Shown piece by piece: positions 1 through 6,216 of a stretch of 7,855 nt of DNA. Each line of letters begins with the position of its first letter. The stretch's first letter is position 1. A model generated the notes under the pieces. It ran no database searches. It was given only the letters and a program-made list of their open reading frames with translations, and had not been told where the DNA came from. The DNA is taken from contig JACQEV010000069.1 in NCBI GenBank assembly GCA_016200385.1, positions 1 through 7,855 of the forward strand. The letters are read 5' to 3'. The position numbers were made by a program, and so were the translations under genes. Source of the DNA: Candidatus Methylomirabilota bacterium. GTDB lineage: Bacteria; Methylomirabilota; Methylomirabilia; Methylomirabilales; Methylomirabilaceae.

Positions 1-58
1 AGCGGTTTTCTGCAGCCTATTTCCTTGAATCCTCATCGAGATTTACGTGTCCAGCGTT

Positions 59-70
59 AGGCTGCAGCCT
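59..70. repeat. 12-bp perfect palindrome downstream of mazF
   Basis: AGGCTGCAGCCT is a perfect palindrome just beyond the mazF stop codon. Nine bases of it (CTGCAGCCT) recur at 10-18. CGTTAGG occurs on both sides (55-61 and 73-79). It could be a weak 3' end structure for the mazEF transcript or a scar of rearrangement. The window ends too soon to tell. Confidence 0.3.
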
Positions 71-74
71 GTCG

Positions 75-416
75 TTAGGTTCCTCCGATAATTTCGTTGA
101 GTCCCTCGATCACCTGCGCCAGCTCCTCCGGTGTGGCAAGTCCCAACTTCTTCCCAATCCGCTCGACGGACAGCGTGCGGATCTGACTGATCTTGACCCA
201 CGAGCGCTCTGGCAACTCCTTCGACTCCAATGCAAGAGTCAACGGGAATGCCGCCCGTTGCGGCTGGCTGGTGATCGCCACAGCGATGACCGTCCCGGAG
301 CGCTCGTTGAACACGTCGTGGCTTACAATCAATACCGGCCGACGGCCCGCTTGTTCCTTCCCCCGGACGGGACTAAGATCCGCCCAGCGGATCTCCCCCC
401 TCAGTATTCGGGCCAC
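75..416 (-). CDS. mazF: MazF/PemK-type mRNA interferase toxin
   Basis: Toxin of a type II toxin-antitoxin pair, predicted to be a cytoplasmic, ribosome-independent endoribonuclease that cuts mRNA at short motifs. At 113 residues it has the normal length for the family. The N-terminal [11 protein letters not shown], then GRRPVLIVS near residues 24-32 and AVAITS near 45-50, are the hallmark beta strands of the PemK/MazF barrel. Arg25 and Thr49/Ser50 sit where Bacillus MazF has its catalytic Arg and Thr. The start codon is GTG, with a good GGAGGAG Shine-Dalgarno 8 nt upstream. It lies inside the end of the antitoxin gene (16-nt overlap), so translation is probably coupled. The gene looks intact. 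The RNA target motif cannot be read from the sequence. Confidence 0.9.
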   Translation of the reverse strand: MARILRGEIRWADLSPVRGKEQAGRRPVLIVSHDVFNERSGTVIAVAITSQPQRAAFPLTLALESKELPERSWVKISQIRTLSVERIGKKLGLATPEELAQVIEGLNEIIGGT

Positions 417-562
417 TCGGATAGCTCCTCCGAGAGCCCTTCTTCCGCCAGGGCTTTTTCAAACAGGGGATCTAGCTTGGCGCACTCGCGAGCGAGCCAG
501 CCTTTCTCAAGGCGCGCTAATTTCTCTTCGACCGCCGCATGGATGAGGGAGTTACGTGGCAT
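401..562 (-). CDS. mazE: Small MazE-like antitoxin (53 aa)
   Basis: A 53-residue ORF from ATG to TGA that overlaps the start of mazF, in the position and order of an antitoxin. It begins [18 protein letters not shown] and ends EELSEWPEY. The body is predicted helical and charged ([18 protein letters not shown]), and the tail is acidic and aromatic, as expected for a peptide that wraps around MazF and blocks its RNA-binding groove. I see no clear AbrB/SpoVT swapped-hairpin domain. It is too short for a full classical MazE and may be one of the small helical MazF antitoxins with a short or absent DNA-binding part. Naming rests on position and general character rather than a recognised motif. 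The Shine-Dalgarno is weak (GGGTGG directly before ATG). Confidence 0.72.
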   Translation of the reverse strand: MPRNSLIHAAVEEKLARLEKGWLARECAKLDPLFEKALAEEGLSEELSEWPEY

Positions 563-631
563 CCACCCGAATCACAAGGGGTGAACCGCCCAGAGCACTG
601 GAGGTCATGTCAATAGGTGTGGAAAGAGAGG

Positions 632-841
632 TCAGGAGGGGTAGCGCTGCTTTAGCACAACCGGAACTTTCTTCGCCGCCTCGCCGATGATCTCGATACT
701 GCGCACAAAGGCCCGCTTCACTGTCTCATCCCCCATGAACTGTTCCCTGCTCAGCCTCTGCGCTTTCGCAGTAAGATAGTCGGCCTCGTCCAGGATATGG
801 CGGAGGTACTCAAGCGGCGAGAGCGGCATACTCCACTTCAT
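632..841 (-). CDS. HepT-like HEPN (DUF86) protein, C-terminally truncated
   Basis: N-terminal part of a HEPN-domain protein of the HepT/DUF86 type, the toxin RNase partner of MNT nucleotidyltransferases. The visible 69 residues carry the family helices: SPLEYLRHILDEADYL (residues 8-23), then RAFVRSIEIIGEAAKKVP (43-60), and the start of the next block KQRYPS. Family members continue with a W-x-x-[IM]-x-G-x-R-[DN]-x-[LI]-[IV]-H block bearing the R-x4-6-H RNase motif and reach about 110-140 residues. Here a TGA falls straight after RYPS. I read the following 70 nt in all three frames without finding the missing block. The start may be ATG at 841 or an in-frame ATG at 829; both overlap the end of the upstream MNT gene. 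As encoded it should have no RNase activity. It may be a decayed gene, or it may still bind MntA. Confidence 0.75.
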   Translation of the reverse strand: MKWSMPLSPLEYLRHILDEADYLTAKAQRLSREQFMGDETVKRAFVRSIEIIGEAAKKVPVVLKQRYPS

Positions 842-1127
842 CGAGGATATGTGGACCGATGTATGGACTGAGTGCTTCTGTCGTCACCAGTTCTACGTGG
901 CGCTGTAGCATGTCCTCCAACAAGAAGGCGAGCTTCATGAAGTTGTCGAAGCTCTTCTGGCCTGGATCGAACTCGACCAGGAAATCCACATCGCTGTCAG
1001 CGCCCTGCTGACCCCGCACAAAGGAGCCGAACAACCCTAGCCTCTTCACACCCAGCGCTCTGATCCGAGCGTGGTTCTCAGAGAGCGCGGTCAGAATCTC
1101 CTGCTTTGTCTGCACTGCAGTCCTCAT
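810..1127 (-). CDS. MNT-type minimal nucleotidyltransferase (MntA-like antitoxin)
   Basis: A 105-residue minimal nucleotidyltransferase of the MNT/MntA family. In the characterised MntA-HepT systems this protein AMPylates a tyrosine of the HEPN toxin and silences it. The polymerase-beta core is plain: LGLFGSFVRG at residues 30-39 (the GS-x-R-G motif that holds the nucleotide phosphates), followed by SDVDFLVEF at 45-53 with the two metal-binding aspartates D46 and D48. E79 in HVELVT is a candidate for the third carboxylate. All catalytic residues appear present, so the enzyme is probably active. It is the first gene of a two-gene unit and its end overlaps the HEPN gene. The Shine-Dalgarno before ATG is weak and no strong promoter is evident upstream. 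Confidence 0.88.
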   Translation of the reverse strand: MRTAVQTKQEILTALSENHARIRALGVKRLGLFGSFVRGQQGADSDVDFLVEFDPGQKSFDNFMKLAFLLEDMLQRHVELVTTEALSPYIGPHILDEVEYAALAA

Positions 1128-1679
1128 TGCTTTTCAGGTGACCATACTACCCAGGTCGGGAGAGTGCCTTGTCGGTAAGGGCTTGACTGAATGCTGGTCT
1201 GCAACAGCTTGTGACTGGGTTACACCACTGTGCTGACCACGTCTACTGCCTCAATCTTCACAAGCTTCCCATTCCGTATCAACATCGTAGAAAACGCAAA
1301 GCTTGTCAACTCTCAAGATCGCCGAGGCGTTCGGGCGACCGCCCAAGCCCATTTCGCAGGATCTGCTCGCAGAATTGCTCATTCCGTCTGCCCGCACCAA
1401 GTCTCCAGGGTACGGCACTCCGAACCCTCCTGAGTTGGGAGGCGCAGTCTCCTTTTTGCGCGGAATCGCTAGCGCTCGATCTTCGAAGAGCTCACAGGCA
1501 AAGGGGTTCGTGAAGGTTGGTGGGACTCTATCAGAAGTCCAGCCGCCAAGCAAAGGGAAAAGCCGAGGAGTGCGGCGGCGCGTTTACGCATTCCGATGCC
1601 ACGCACTACAAGCGATGGGATTGCTTCGGCCGACGACGTCGGCCTCGCAATGATAGGGTGAGGGATTGCGCTGCGCCCA
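1128..1679. other. Gene-poor stretch, no supportable feature
   Basis: About 550 nt with several overlapping open frames on both strands of 60-116 codons. None has a convincing Shine-Dalgarno and none gives a protein I recognise. The longest plus-strand frame (1303-1653) and the minus-strand frame 1251-1553 run over the same DNA and have low-complexity, Ser/Pro/Arg-rich translations typical of non-coding GC-rich DNA. A small hairpin (CCTCC 1426-1430 with GGAGG 1438-1442) is present but has no adjoining T-run in the right place for a terminator. The stretch is probably decayed sequence between the toxin-antitoxin patch and the purC end. Confidence 0.5.
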
Positions 1680-1782
1680 TGGGCATGAAAGCCCGTCGCG
1701 GTCCACCCCTCACCCGACCTCTCCCCCGCTAGAGGAGAGGAGATGGAGGGGAGCGTCGCGGCCCCGTGGGCATGAAAGCCCG
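1680..1782. repeat. Direct repeats flanking a hairpin (interspersed-repeat cluster)
   Basis: The 16-mer TGGGCATGAAAGCCCG occurs at 1680-1695 and again at 1767-1782. Each copy is itself a small hairpin (GGGC/GCCC, loop ATGAAA). Between them lies a longer hairpin: CCCCTC at 1706-1711 pairs with GAGGGG at 1746-1751, and CCTCTCC at 1718-1724 pairs with GGAGAGG at 1734-1740. The C-rich then G-rich composition, and the position in a gene-free stretch, fit an interspersed palindromic element. Its role is unknown. Confidence 0.6.
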
Positions 1783-1792
1783 CTGCCGCTCC

Positions 1793-1851
1793 CTGTCATT
1801 TTGAGTGACGCGAAGAATCTCCGAGACCCTTCGCTCGGCTCAGGGTGACAG
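1793..1851. repeat. 59-bp imperfect palindrome downstream of purC
   Basis: The 31-nt arms fold back on each other: CTGTCA at the left end (1793-1798) pairs with TGACAG at the right end (1846-1851), GCGAAG (1810-1815) with CTTCGC (1829-1834), and TCTC with GAGA around the centre near 1822. About 21 of 31 positions match, and several of the others are G-U pairs in RNA. It begins about 69 nt past the purC stop and may act as a 3' end or attenuating structure for that transcript. It has no T-run, so it is not a classic intrinsic terminator. The TGTCATTTTGAG...GAAGAATCT type of sequence resembles short palindromes that recur in many environmental genomes (recalled, not checked). Confidence 0.6.
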
Positions 1852-1919
1852 TATGAATGAGGGGAGACTTTCTAGCCGATGACACCTTAAGTGGGGGGTG
1901 TGGATGAGGAGGCTGGAGC

Positions 1920-2813
1920 TTACCGAGGAGGTGCGGTCAGGCGGCGAAGGGCTTCCTGATATCGGGAGCGGGTCTGCGCGACGATGTCGGGTGGCAGGTC
2001 CGGTCCGGACTCTTTCATCGCCCAGGGGAGCGACTTGAGGTAATCCCGAACGAACTGCTTGTCGAAGCTGGGCTGGGATCGACCCGGTCGGTACGTATCG
2101 GCCGGCCAGAACCTGGAGGAATCGGGGGTGAGAAGCTCGTCGATCAGGAGGAGCTTGCCGTTGAGGAGGCCGAACTCAAACTTGGTGTCCGCAATGATGA
2201 TGCCGCGTTCGAGGGCGTAGCCGCGGGCCCGCTCATAAAGCGCCAGGCTTAAATCCCGAGCTCGTTCGGCAACCTCCTGCCCGAGCGTGGCCGCTGCCTG
2301 CTCGAACGTGATGGTAACGTCGTGTTCCCCTCGCTCGGCTTTCGTGGAGGGAGTGAAGAGCGGTGGGTCGAGGCGGCAGGATTCCAGGAGACCAAAAGGA
2401 AGCTTGACGCCTGAAAGTGATCCGGTCTTGCCGTACTCCGTCCAACCTGAGCCGGACAGATAACCTCGAACAATGCACTCGATGGGAAGGGGCTTCGTCT
2501 TCCAGACCAGCATGCTCCGGCTCTCGAGTTCTTCGCGGTAGGGCTGGCACGCCTGCGGGAACGCTTCAACCTCCGTGGTGATGAGGTGATTCGGAACCAA
2601 GTCCTCGGTCATGCGGAACCAGTGGGCGGACAGTGCAGTGAGGATCTTCCCTTTTCCCGGTATCCCCGTGGGAAGGACCACGTCGAACGCCGATATCCGG
2701 TCCGTGGCGACAAGCAAAAGGCGGTCGCCGAAGTCGTAGATATCGCGGACCTTGCCTCGTGCATAAAGGACGAGGTCGGGAAATTCCGTTCTCAGCACAA
2801 CCGGTTCGGTCAT
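1920..2813 (-). CDS. purC: Phosphoribosylaminoimidazole-succinocarboxamide (SAICAR) synthase
   Basis: A purine biosynthesis enzyme: ATP-dependent joining of L-aspartate to CAIR to give SAICAR, in the cytoplasm. At 297 residues it is of the longer, yeast-like type. Visible landmarks are the N-terminal ATP-binding stretch [19 protein letters not shown] (20-38), SAFD (41-44), and the first family signature [14 protein letters not shown] (109-122). These are followed by KAERGEHD (158-165), the second signature IADTKFEFG (207-215), and [13 protein letters not shown] (225-237). All expected blocks are present and in order, so the enzyme should be active. ATG follows a weak AGGGCTGGC ribosome site. 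It starts 45 nt after grdA with no terminator between them, so it is probably the last gene of the same transcript. A functional link to the grd genes is not required: purine synthesis also consumes glycine, but at another step. Confidence 0.96.
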   Translation of the reverse strand: MTEPVVLRTEFPDLVLYARGKVRDIYDFGDRLLLVATDRISAFDVVLPTGIPGKGKILTALSAHWFRMTEDLVPNHLITTEVEAFPQACQPYREELESRSMLVWKTKPLPIECIVRGYLSGSGWTEYGKTGSLSGVKLPFGLLESCRLDPPLFTPSTKAERGEHDVTITFEQAAATLGQEVAERARDLSLALYERARGYALERGIIIADTKFEFGLLNGKLLLIDELLTPDSSRFWPADTYRPGRSQPSFDKQFVRDYLKSLPWAMKESGPDLPPDIVAQTRSRYQEALRRLTAPPR

Positions 2814-2858
2814 GCCAGCCCTATAACCGCATCATCGCTATCAGCGTTCGTATGAGCC

Positions 2859-3320
2859 TTATTCCGTCTTGCTGCCCCGGATCCGTCGAACAACGGCCGA
2901 GATTTCCGCGGCCGGCAAGACGGCCTCCATCAGGCCGACTGCATCCCGGTAGACCTTCGGATCGACCGCTCCTCGGACCTCCGGCTCGAGGACATGGTAC
3001 ACCGGGAGCCCCAGCGAAACACCGGCCAAGGGCCCGGCGAATGTGGGATCACCGTTGACCACGGTCTCGGCAGCGAGTTCAGCGCTCTCGGGGTCCGGGG
3101 AGCCGAGCACGACCACCACATTTTCCTTCCCCTTCTCCTGCACGACCTTGAGTATCGCTTCTTGATGCGCCAGATCCATGGCGCCGGCGGCCGTTCACAC
3201 GAAGCAGTCGGTGTGGACAAGGACGACGTTGCCGCCGGAGGCGGTGACGCAACTCGCGATGGCTGGCCCTGCCACGCCGTCTCGCTCCCCGATGACAATG
3301 ACCTGCTTTCCGTTAAACAC
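2859..3320 (-). CDS. grdA: Glycine/sarcosine/betaine reductase selenoprotein A (Sec42)
   Basis: Small acidic selenoprotein A of the glycine reductase complex. Its selenol attacks the substrate bound on protein B and carries the resulting Se-carboxymethyl group to protein C; it is then reduced by a thioredoxin system. The reading frame runs from GTG 3320 through an in-frame TGA (3195-3197) to TAA and gives 153 residues, the usual GrdA length of about 150-158. N-terminal FNGKQVIVIGERDGVAGPAI, the redox motif C39-F-V-U42 followed by TAAGAMDL, and the C-terminal NGDPTFAGPLAGVSLGLPVYHV match the family almost throughout. The GTG start is fixed by a strong AAGGAGGG ribosome site 5 nt upstream and by the start of homology. 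If TGA is taken as stop, the gene shrinks to a 41-residue stub plus a false 106-residue ORF from 3179. It lies 47 nt after grdC and 45 nt before purC. Confidence 0.95.
3167..3197 (-). promoter_or_regulatory. grdA selenocysteine codon and SECIS hairpin
   Basis: TGA at 3195-3197 is the Sec42 codon. Starting 13 nt into the RNA from the U of UGA, GCGCCA pairs with UGGCGC (DNA 3179-3184 with 3167-3172): a perfect 6-bp stem with a 6-nt loop UGGAUC, located 19-24 nt from the codon. Bacterial SECIS elements recognised by SelB have a short stem and a small loop with G and U at about this distance, so position and form both fit. The fold was worked out by eye. Confidence 0.75.
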
Positions 3321-3325
3321 GTGAT

Positions 3326-3333
3326 CCCTCCTT
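3326..3333 (-). promoter_or_regulatory. Strong ribosome-binding site of grdA
   Basis: On the minus strand AAGGAGGG precedes the GTG codon at 3318-3320 with a 5-nt spacer. It is the best Shine-Dalgarno in the cluster and decides the GTG start of grdA, which would otherwise be lost because the TGA breaks the frame. Confidence 0.8.
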
Positions 3334-3367
3334 TTCAGATGACGATGGACAAGGATTGGCGCTCGCG

Positions 3368-4795
3368 CTATTGAGCCTCGATGAGGACGGACATCCCATC
3401 AGACTGGCGCGACATCATCCCAAGGAAGAGACTTCCCTTGGCGACGAGCTGAACCGTCTCGATCTCCTTCGCCAGCAGCATCTCCCTGGCATGGCCCAGA
3501 AAACAGATGGCCGATGCAAGATGTCCCTGCGTCGGGGCAAAACCCGGCATCCCATGTTTCTGGACGAAGGCGTCGATCTCCGACGCGTCGATCTCTCCCC
3601 GAAGGGCGGCGAGAGCCGCCATGGTCCGGTAGTTCCTGAGGGGGACATCGCCGTTTCCCTGGGGGACTGTAATCTCTGGATTGTGGAGTTCGGTCGCGAA
3701 GATCCCCACCTCGGTGATTCTCTTCCCGATCTTCGCAAGCGGCCTGGCGACCAGGGCTTCCAGGATGGCTTGGTTCGAGGAGCCCGCCTTGACCTCGTGG
3801 CGGCCGACAGAATCCAGGCGAATCCGGGGCGACCGTCCGTCGTCGCGTCCCACCCAGACGGCGATCCCTGCGAGGACATCCTCTAGGATCGGCATCTGGT
3901 GCTTCAGGTGACCGCGGAACTTCATCCCCAGCTTCGCAAGCGACCCGCCCCCGACAACCGCCACATTTTCGAACACCCCAGCCGCAACCAAGCTCCCACC
4001 CACAACCAAGGCGGGAATCGGCGCGGCGCAAAAATTCTTGATGTCGGCGCCGCTCGCATTGCCGCAGCCGGCCATCTCAGCCATCGCTTTTCCAAGATTG
4101 CCACCGCCGCGCTGGTAGCGGTCCCCCACCGCCTCCTCCGAACAGCCAAGGACGTACTCCACCGCGTCGAGAGACAGTCCGTCCCGTGATGCAAGATGCA
4201 GGAGCGCAAGCGCTCCAGTCGCCTTTCCCGCCAGGTTTTCGAGGAGAAACGGCGCCGCGAGAGATTCGTCGTCCTCCTGCCCTCGCCGGATGGCGCCGAT
4301 CAGCCGGTTTCCTTCGACAAAGAGTGGCATCGCACTGGCTGAATTGAGCGATTCTCCAAAGTCCCGCCTCCCGGCCTCCCTCACCGGATCGAGGCACATA
4401 CTGTGGAGCATCGGGTGGTCGGCGAGCCGCTTAATTACCTCCTCCGTGAAGTCCGAGTCCAGCGCGAGCAAGCGGAACTCATCAGCCAGCGCGAGGAGGC
4501 CGTACAGCTCCTCCTCCGGCAGAATCTCACCGAACGGCCCAAAGCGTTCCGGGGCGACCGGGTGAGTGAGCCAGGGGGTTGGTAGTGTTCGCAGTTTGTT
4601 GGGGCGAATCCGACCAACAAAAACCTGGTGGGGGGCGTAGGACAGCGCCTCGTGGTAACTCCGAAGATGGGCGAGGATCGTTGGGAGCAAGTCGGCATCG
4701 GCGCCGATCTCCCGACTCGGCTTCGAGCCGTGTCGGATGAAGCTCGGGGCATGCGCAAGGATGGCCGACACCCCTTTGATCACTGGCTGAATCAT
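3368..4795 (-). CDS. grdC: Glycine reductase complex protein C, large subunit (GrdC)
   Basis: Large subunit of protein C, the component that receives the carboxymethyl group from selenoprotein A and converts it to a protein-bound acetyl thioester released as acetyl phosphate. Its 475 residues are slightly short of the usual figure of about 510. The C-terminal half has the thiolase/ketosynthase-like fold features of the family: GCSEEAVGDRYQRGGGNL (217-234), the candidate acyl-carrying Cys256 in NFCAAP, GGGSLAKLGMK (282-292), MPILEDVLAG (301-310), ELHNPEITVP (369-378), HGMPGFAPTQGH (414-425) and KGSLFLG (453-459). The N-terminal part (AHLRSYHEALSYAPHQVFVG, FGEILPEEELYGL) also fits GrdC. It is not a GrdC-GrdD fusion, and no grdD follows. 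ATG has only a weak ribosome site and sits 82 nt after grdB, behind an inverted repeat. Confidence 0.93.
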   Translation of the reverse strand: MIQPVIKGVSAILAHAPSFIRHGSKPSREIGADADLLPTILAHLRSYHEALSYAPHQVFVGRIRPNKLRTLPTPWLTHPVAPERFGPFGEILPEEELYGLLALADEFRLLALDSDFTEEVIKRLADHPMLHSMCLDPVREAGRRDFGESLNSASAMPLFVEGNRLIGAIRRGQEDDESLAAPFLLENLAGKATGALALLHLASRDGLSLDAVEYVLGCSEEAVGDRYQRGGGNLGKAMAEMAGCGNASGADIKNFCAAPIPALVVGGSLVAAGVFENVAVVGGGSLAKLGMKFRGHLKHQMPILEDVLAGIAVWVGRDDGRSPRIRLDSVGRHEVKAGSSNQAILEALVARPLAKIGKRITEVGIFATELHNPEITVPQGNGDVPLRNYRTMAALAALRGEIDASEIDAFVQKHGMPGFAPTQGHLASAICFLGHAREMLLAKEIETVQLVAKGSLFLGMMSRQSDGMSVLIEAQ

Positions 4796-4807
4796 AACTT
4801 AGCACCT

Positions 4808-4876
4808 AGTTTTCAGCATTCAGCTTTCAGCAAGAACATCGGAAATCTGATAGCTGAACGCTGAGAGCTGAAGGCT
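4808..4876. repeat. Heptad-based inverted repeat between grdB and grdC
   Basis: A left arm of 24 nt (4808-4831), built from TTCAGCx heptads, pairs with a right arm of 24 nt (4853-4876) built from xGCTGAA-type heptads. 19 of 24 positions are complementary, some others could form G-U pairs, and the loop is 21 nt. It fills almost the whole grdB-grdC spacer, ends next to the grdB stop and leaves about 12 nt before the grdC start. Such a hairpin could stabilise or partly terminate the message and so set the GrdC:GrdB ratio, or it may simply be an inserted short palindromic repeat. Confidence 0.75.
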
Positions 4877-4877
4877 T

Positions 4878-6191
4878 CTACTCTTTCGGGTCGGGTGGAA
4901 AAACCGTCGGACCGGTTACTGGCGTTTCAAGCGCCTTGAGTGCGGTCATGAGGAGATGCTCGCGCCAGGCTTGTTCCTGTTCCCGCGAAAGCGAGGGATC
5001 GCCCGTTGGATACTGAATACCACGAGTCGGGACCACCCGATTCGCGCCAACCGTAAGGGCGATCGGGACGATGTTACAGAGGAGCACCGTCGGAATCCCC
5101 TCTCGCTCCAGCTCCTTCGCCATCGTTGCGCCGCAACGAGTTCCGGTCCCTCAGGTGGCCGTCAGAATCGCCGCCTTCACCCCGGAGGACCGGATCTCAG
5201 CCGCGATCTCTCGCCCGAAGGCCTGGGCCTTTTGAACCGATGTGCCGTTGCCGACCGTCGTGAAATAATAGTCATACAGCCCAGCGATCCCGCCGGCTCC
5301 CTGAAGCCGGCGCGCGACATCCAGCGGCACCAATCGATTCGGGTCGGCATTGGCGAGATCGGTTGAGTACCCACCGTGCACCGACTCGAACTTACCTGAG
5401 GCGAAGGCCCCAAGACCGCCAATGGAGTATCGCGCAAAGTGACTTGCCCTTGACGACTCGATCCGGTCGGGGTTCCCGGCCGGGACCAACCCACTTTCCG
5501 TGACGAGGGCGACAGTGGCCTGGCGGATGTCGAAGACCGGAGGCGCCGGTGAGACCCGGTCGAACTGGGGAAGAGGGATCTCTGAGGTGAACGGGCGCCC
5601 AGCGATCTTCGCGAGCACCATATTCACGGCGCGGACGGCTGCCGGGAGGTCGGCCGTGACGTTCTTTCGGATGCCCCGTGGCAGGTAGCCATCGACATCC
5701 GGCGAGAGGGCGCTGCCACTGGCCAGCTTGATGCCGAGGGCGAGCAACGGCGGCAGCGCCTCCTTCATCGACGCTGCCGACGACCCACAGGGAACGATGT
5801 AGGCGCCGGCCGCGGCTGCCTGCACGCCGGGGTTCTCAGGGTGCATGGCAGCGACCGCCGGGATCGCGAGTTCGTTCAGGGCCATGCGGGCAACCTCGCC
5901 GCATGCCAAGCCGTACCGGCCGCTCGCGAACGCGGGACCGGCCAGAATAAGATCTGCCTTGAGAGTAAAGAGCAGGTCAGCCAGGCGCCGGCATGCCTCC
6001 TCCGGCTGCTCGGCAAAGTAGGTATCTCCGCAGATCAGGGTGGCCACGACCTCCCCCTTCCCCCGAAGGAGAGACTGAAGCAGGCGGCCAGGGCCGACTG
6101 GCCCAGTGCGGATCTCGGGCTTCAGATCGGCCTTCTCCTCGCCGCCGAGGCCCGCAAAAAACTGATTGATGTAGTGCACGATCCGAAGCAT
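4878..6191 (-). CDS. grdB: Glycine/sarcosine/betaine reductase selenoprotein B (Sec347)
   Basis: Catalytic selenoprotein of component B, which binds the substrate and cleaves its C-N bond with its selenocysteine, then hands the product to GrdA. Read through TGA 5151-5153 it is 437 residues long, against about 436 for the family, with Sec347. N-terminal INQFFAGLGGEEKAD, central ALNELAIPAVAAMHPENPG, SHFARYSIGG and VHGGYS, then AAILTAT-U-GTGTRCGATM and VPIALTVGANRVVPTRGIQYPTG all match GrdB. The classical motif is U-x-x-C-x-x-C; here Gly350 replaces the first Cys while Cys353 is kept. ATG at 6191 is preferred over the adjacent GTG at 6194 because AAGGAG lies 7 nt upstream of the ATG. Read with TGA as stop, it appears as a 347-residue ORF plus an 81-residue orphan. 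It begins 25 nt after grdE. The exact substrate (glycine, sarcosine, betaine or other) cannot be read from the sequence. Confidence 0.94.
5123..5153 (-). promoter_or_regulatory. grdB selenocysteine codon and candidate SECIS hairpin
   Basis: TGA at 5151-5153 is the Sec347 codon. In the mRNA, UCGUUGC pairs perfectly with GCAACGA (DNA 5123-5129 and 5133-5139): a 7-bp stem with only a GGC loop, centred about 22 nt after the U of UGA. Distance and stem fit a bacterial SECIS. The three-base loop lacks the usual G-U pair of bases contacted by SelB, so the loop may open further or the local SelB may have different specificity. Confidence 0.68.
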
Positions 6192-6198
6192 CACCGCT

Positions 6199-6204
6199 CT
6201 CCTT
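6199..6204 (-). promoter_or_regulatory. Ribosome-binding site choosing the grdB start
   Basis: AAGGAG on the minus strand lies 7 nt before the ATG at 6189-6191 and only 4 nt before the adjacent GTG at 6192-6194, which favours the ATG. Confidence 0.65.
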
Positions 6205-6216
6205 CCGCTACTCGCC

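Noticed and set aside
50..80. Integron attC-like boundary (GCCTAAC on the minus strand after mazF)
   Set aside because: One RYYYAAC-like core is visible, but the paired GTTRRRY end and inner palindrome would lie outside the window. No second site separates the two toxin-antitoxin modules.
552..608. 18-codon minus-strand ORF overlapping the mazE start (possible leader peptide or HEPN remnant)
   Set aside because: No similarity to the missing HEPN block, no good ribosome site and too short to support.
1426..1442. Small CCTCC/GGAGG hairpin as an intrinsic terminator
   Set aside because: Five-base stem with no T-run directly after it on either strand, and no gene ends nearby.
1251..1553. 100-codon minus-strand open frame
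   Set aside because: No family resemblance and no ribosome site, and it is opposed by the plus-strand frame over the same DNA. Treated as chance in GC-rich sequence.
1303..1653. 116-codon plus-strand open frame in the gene-poor stretch
   Set aside because: It starts with TTG, has no ribosome site and a Ser/Pro/Arg-rich translation with no recognisable domain, and overlaps an equally long minus-strand frame.
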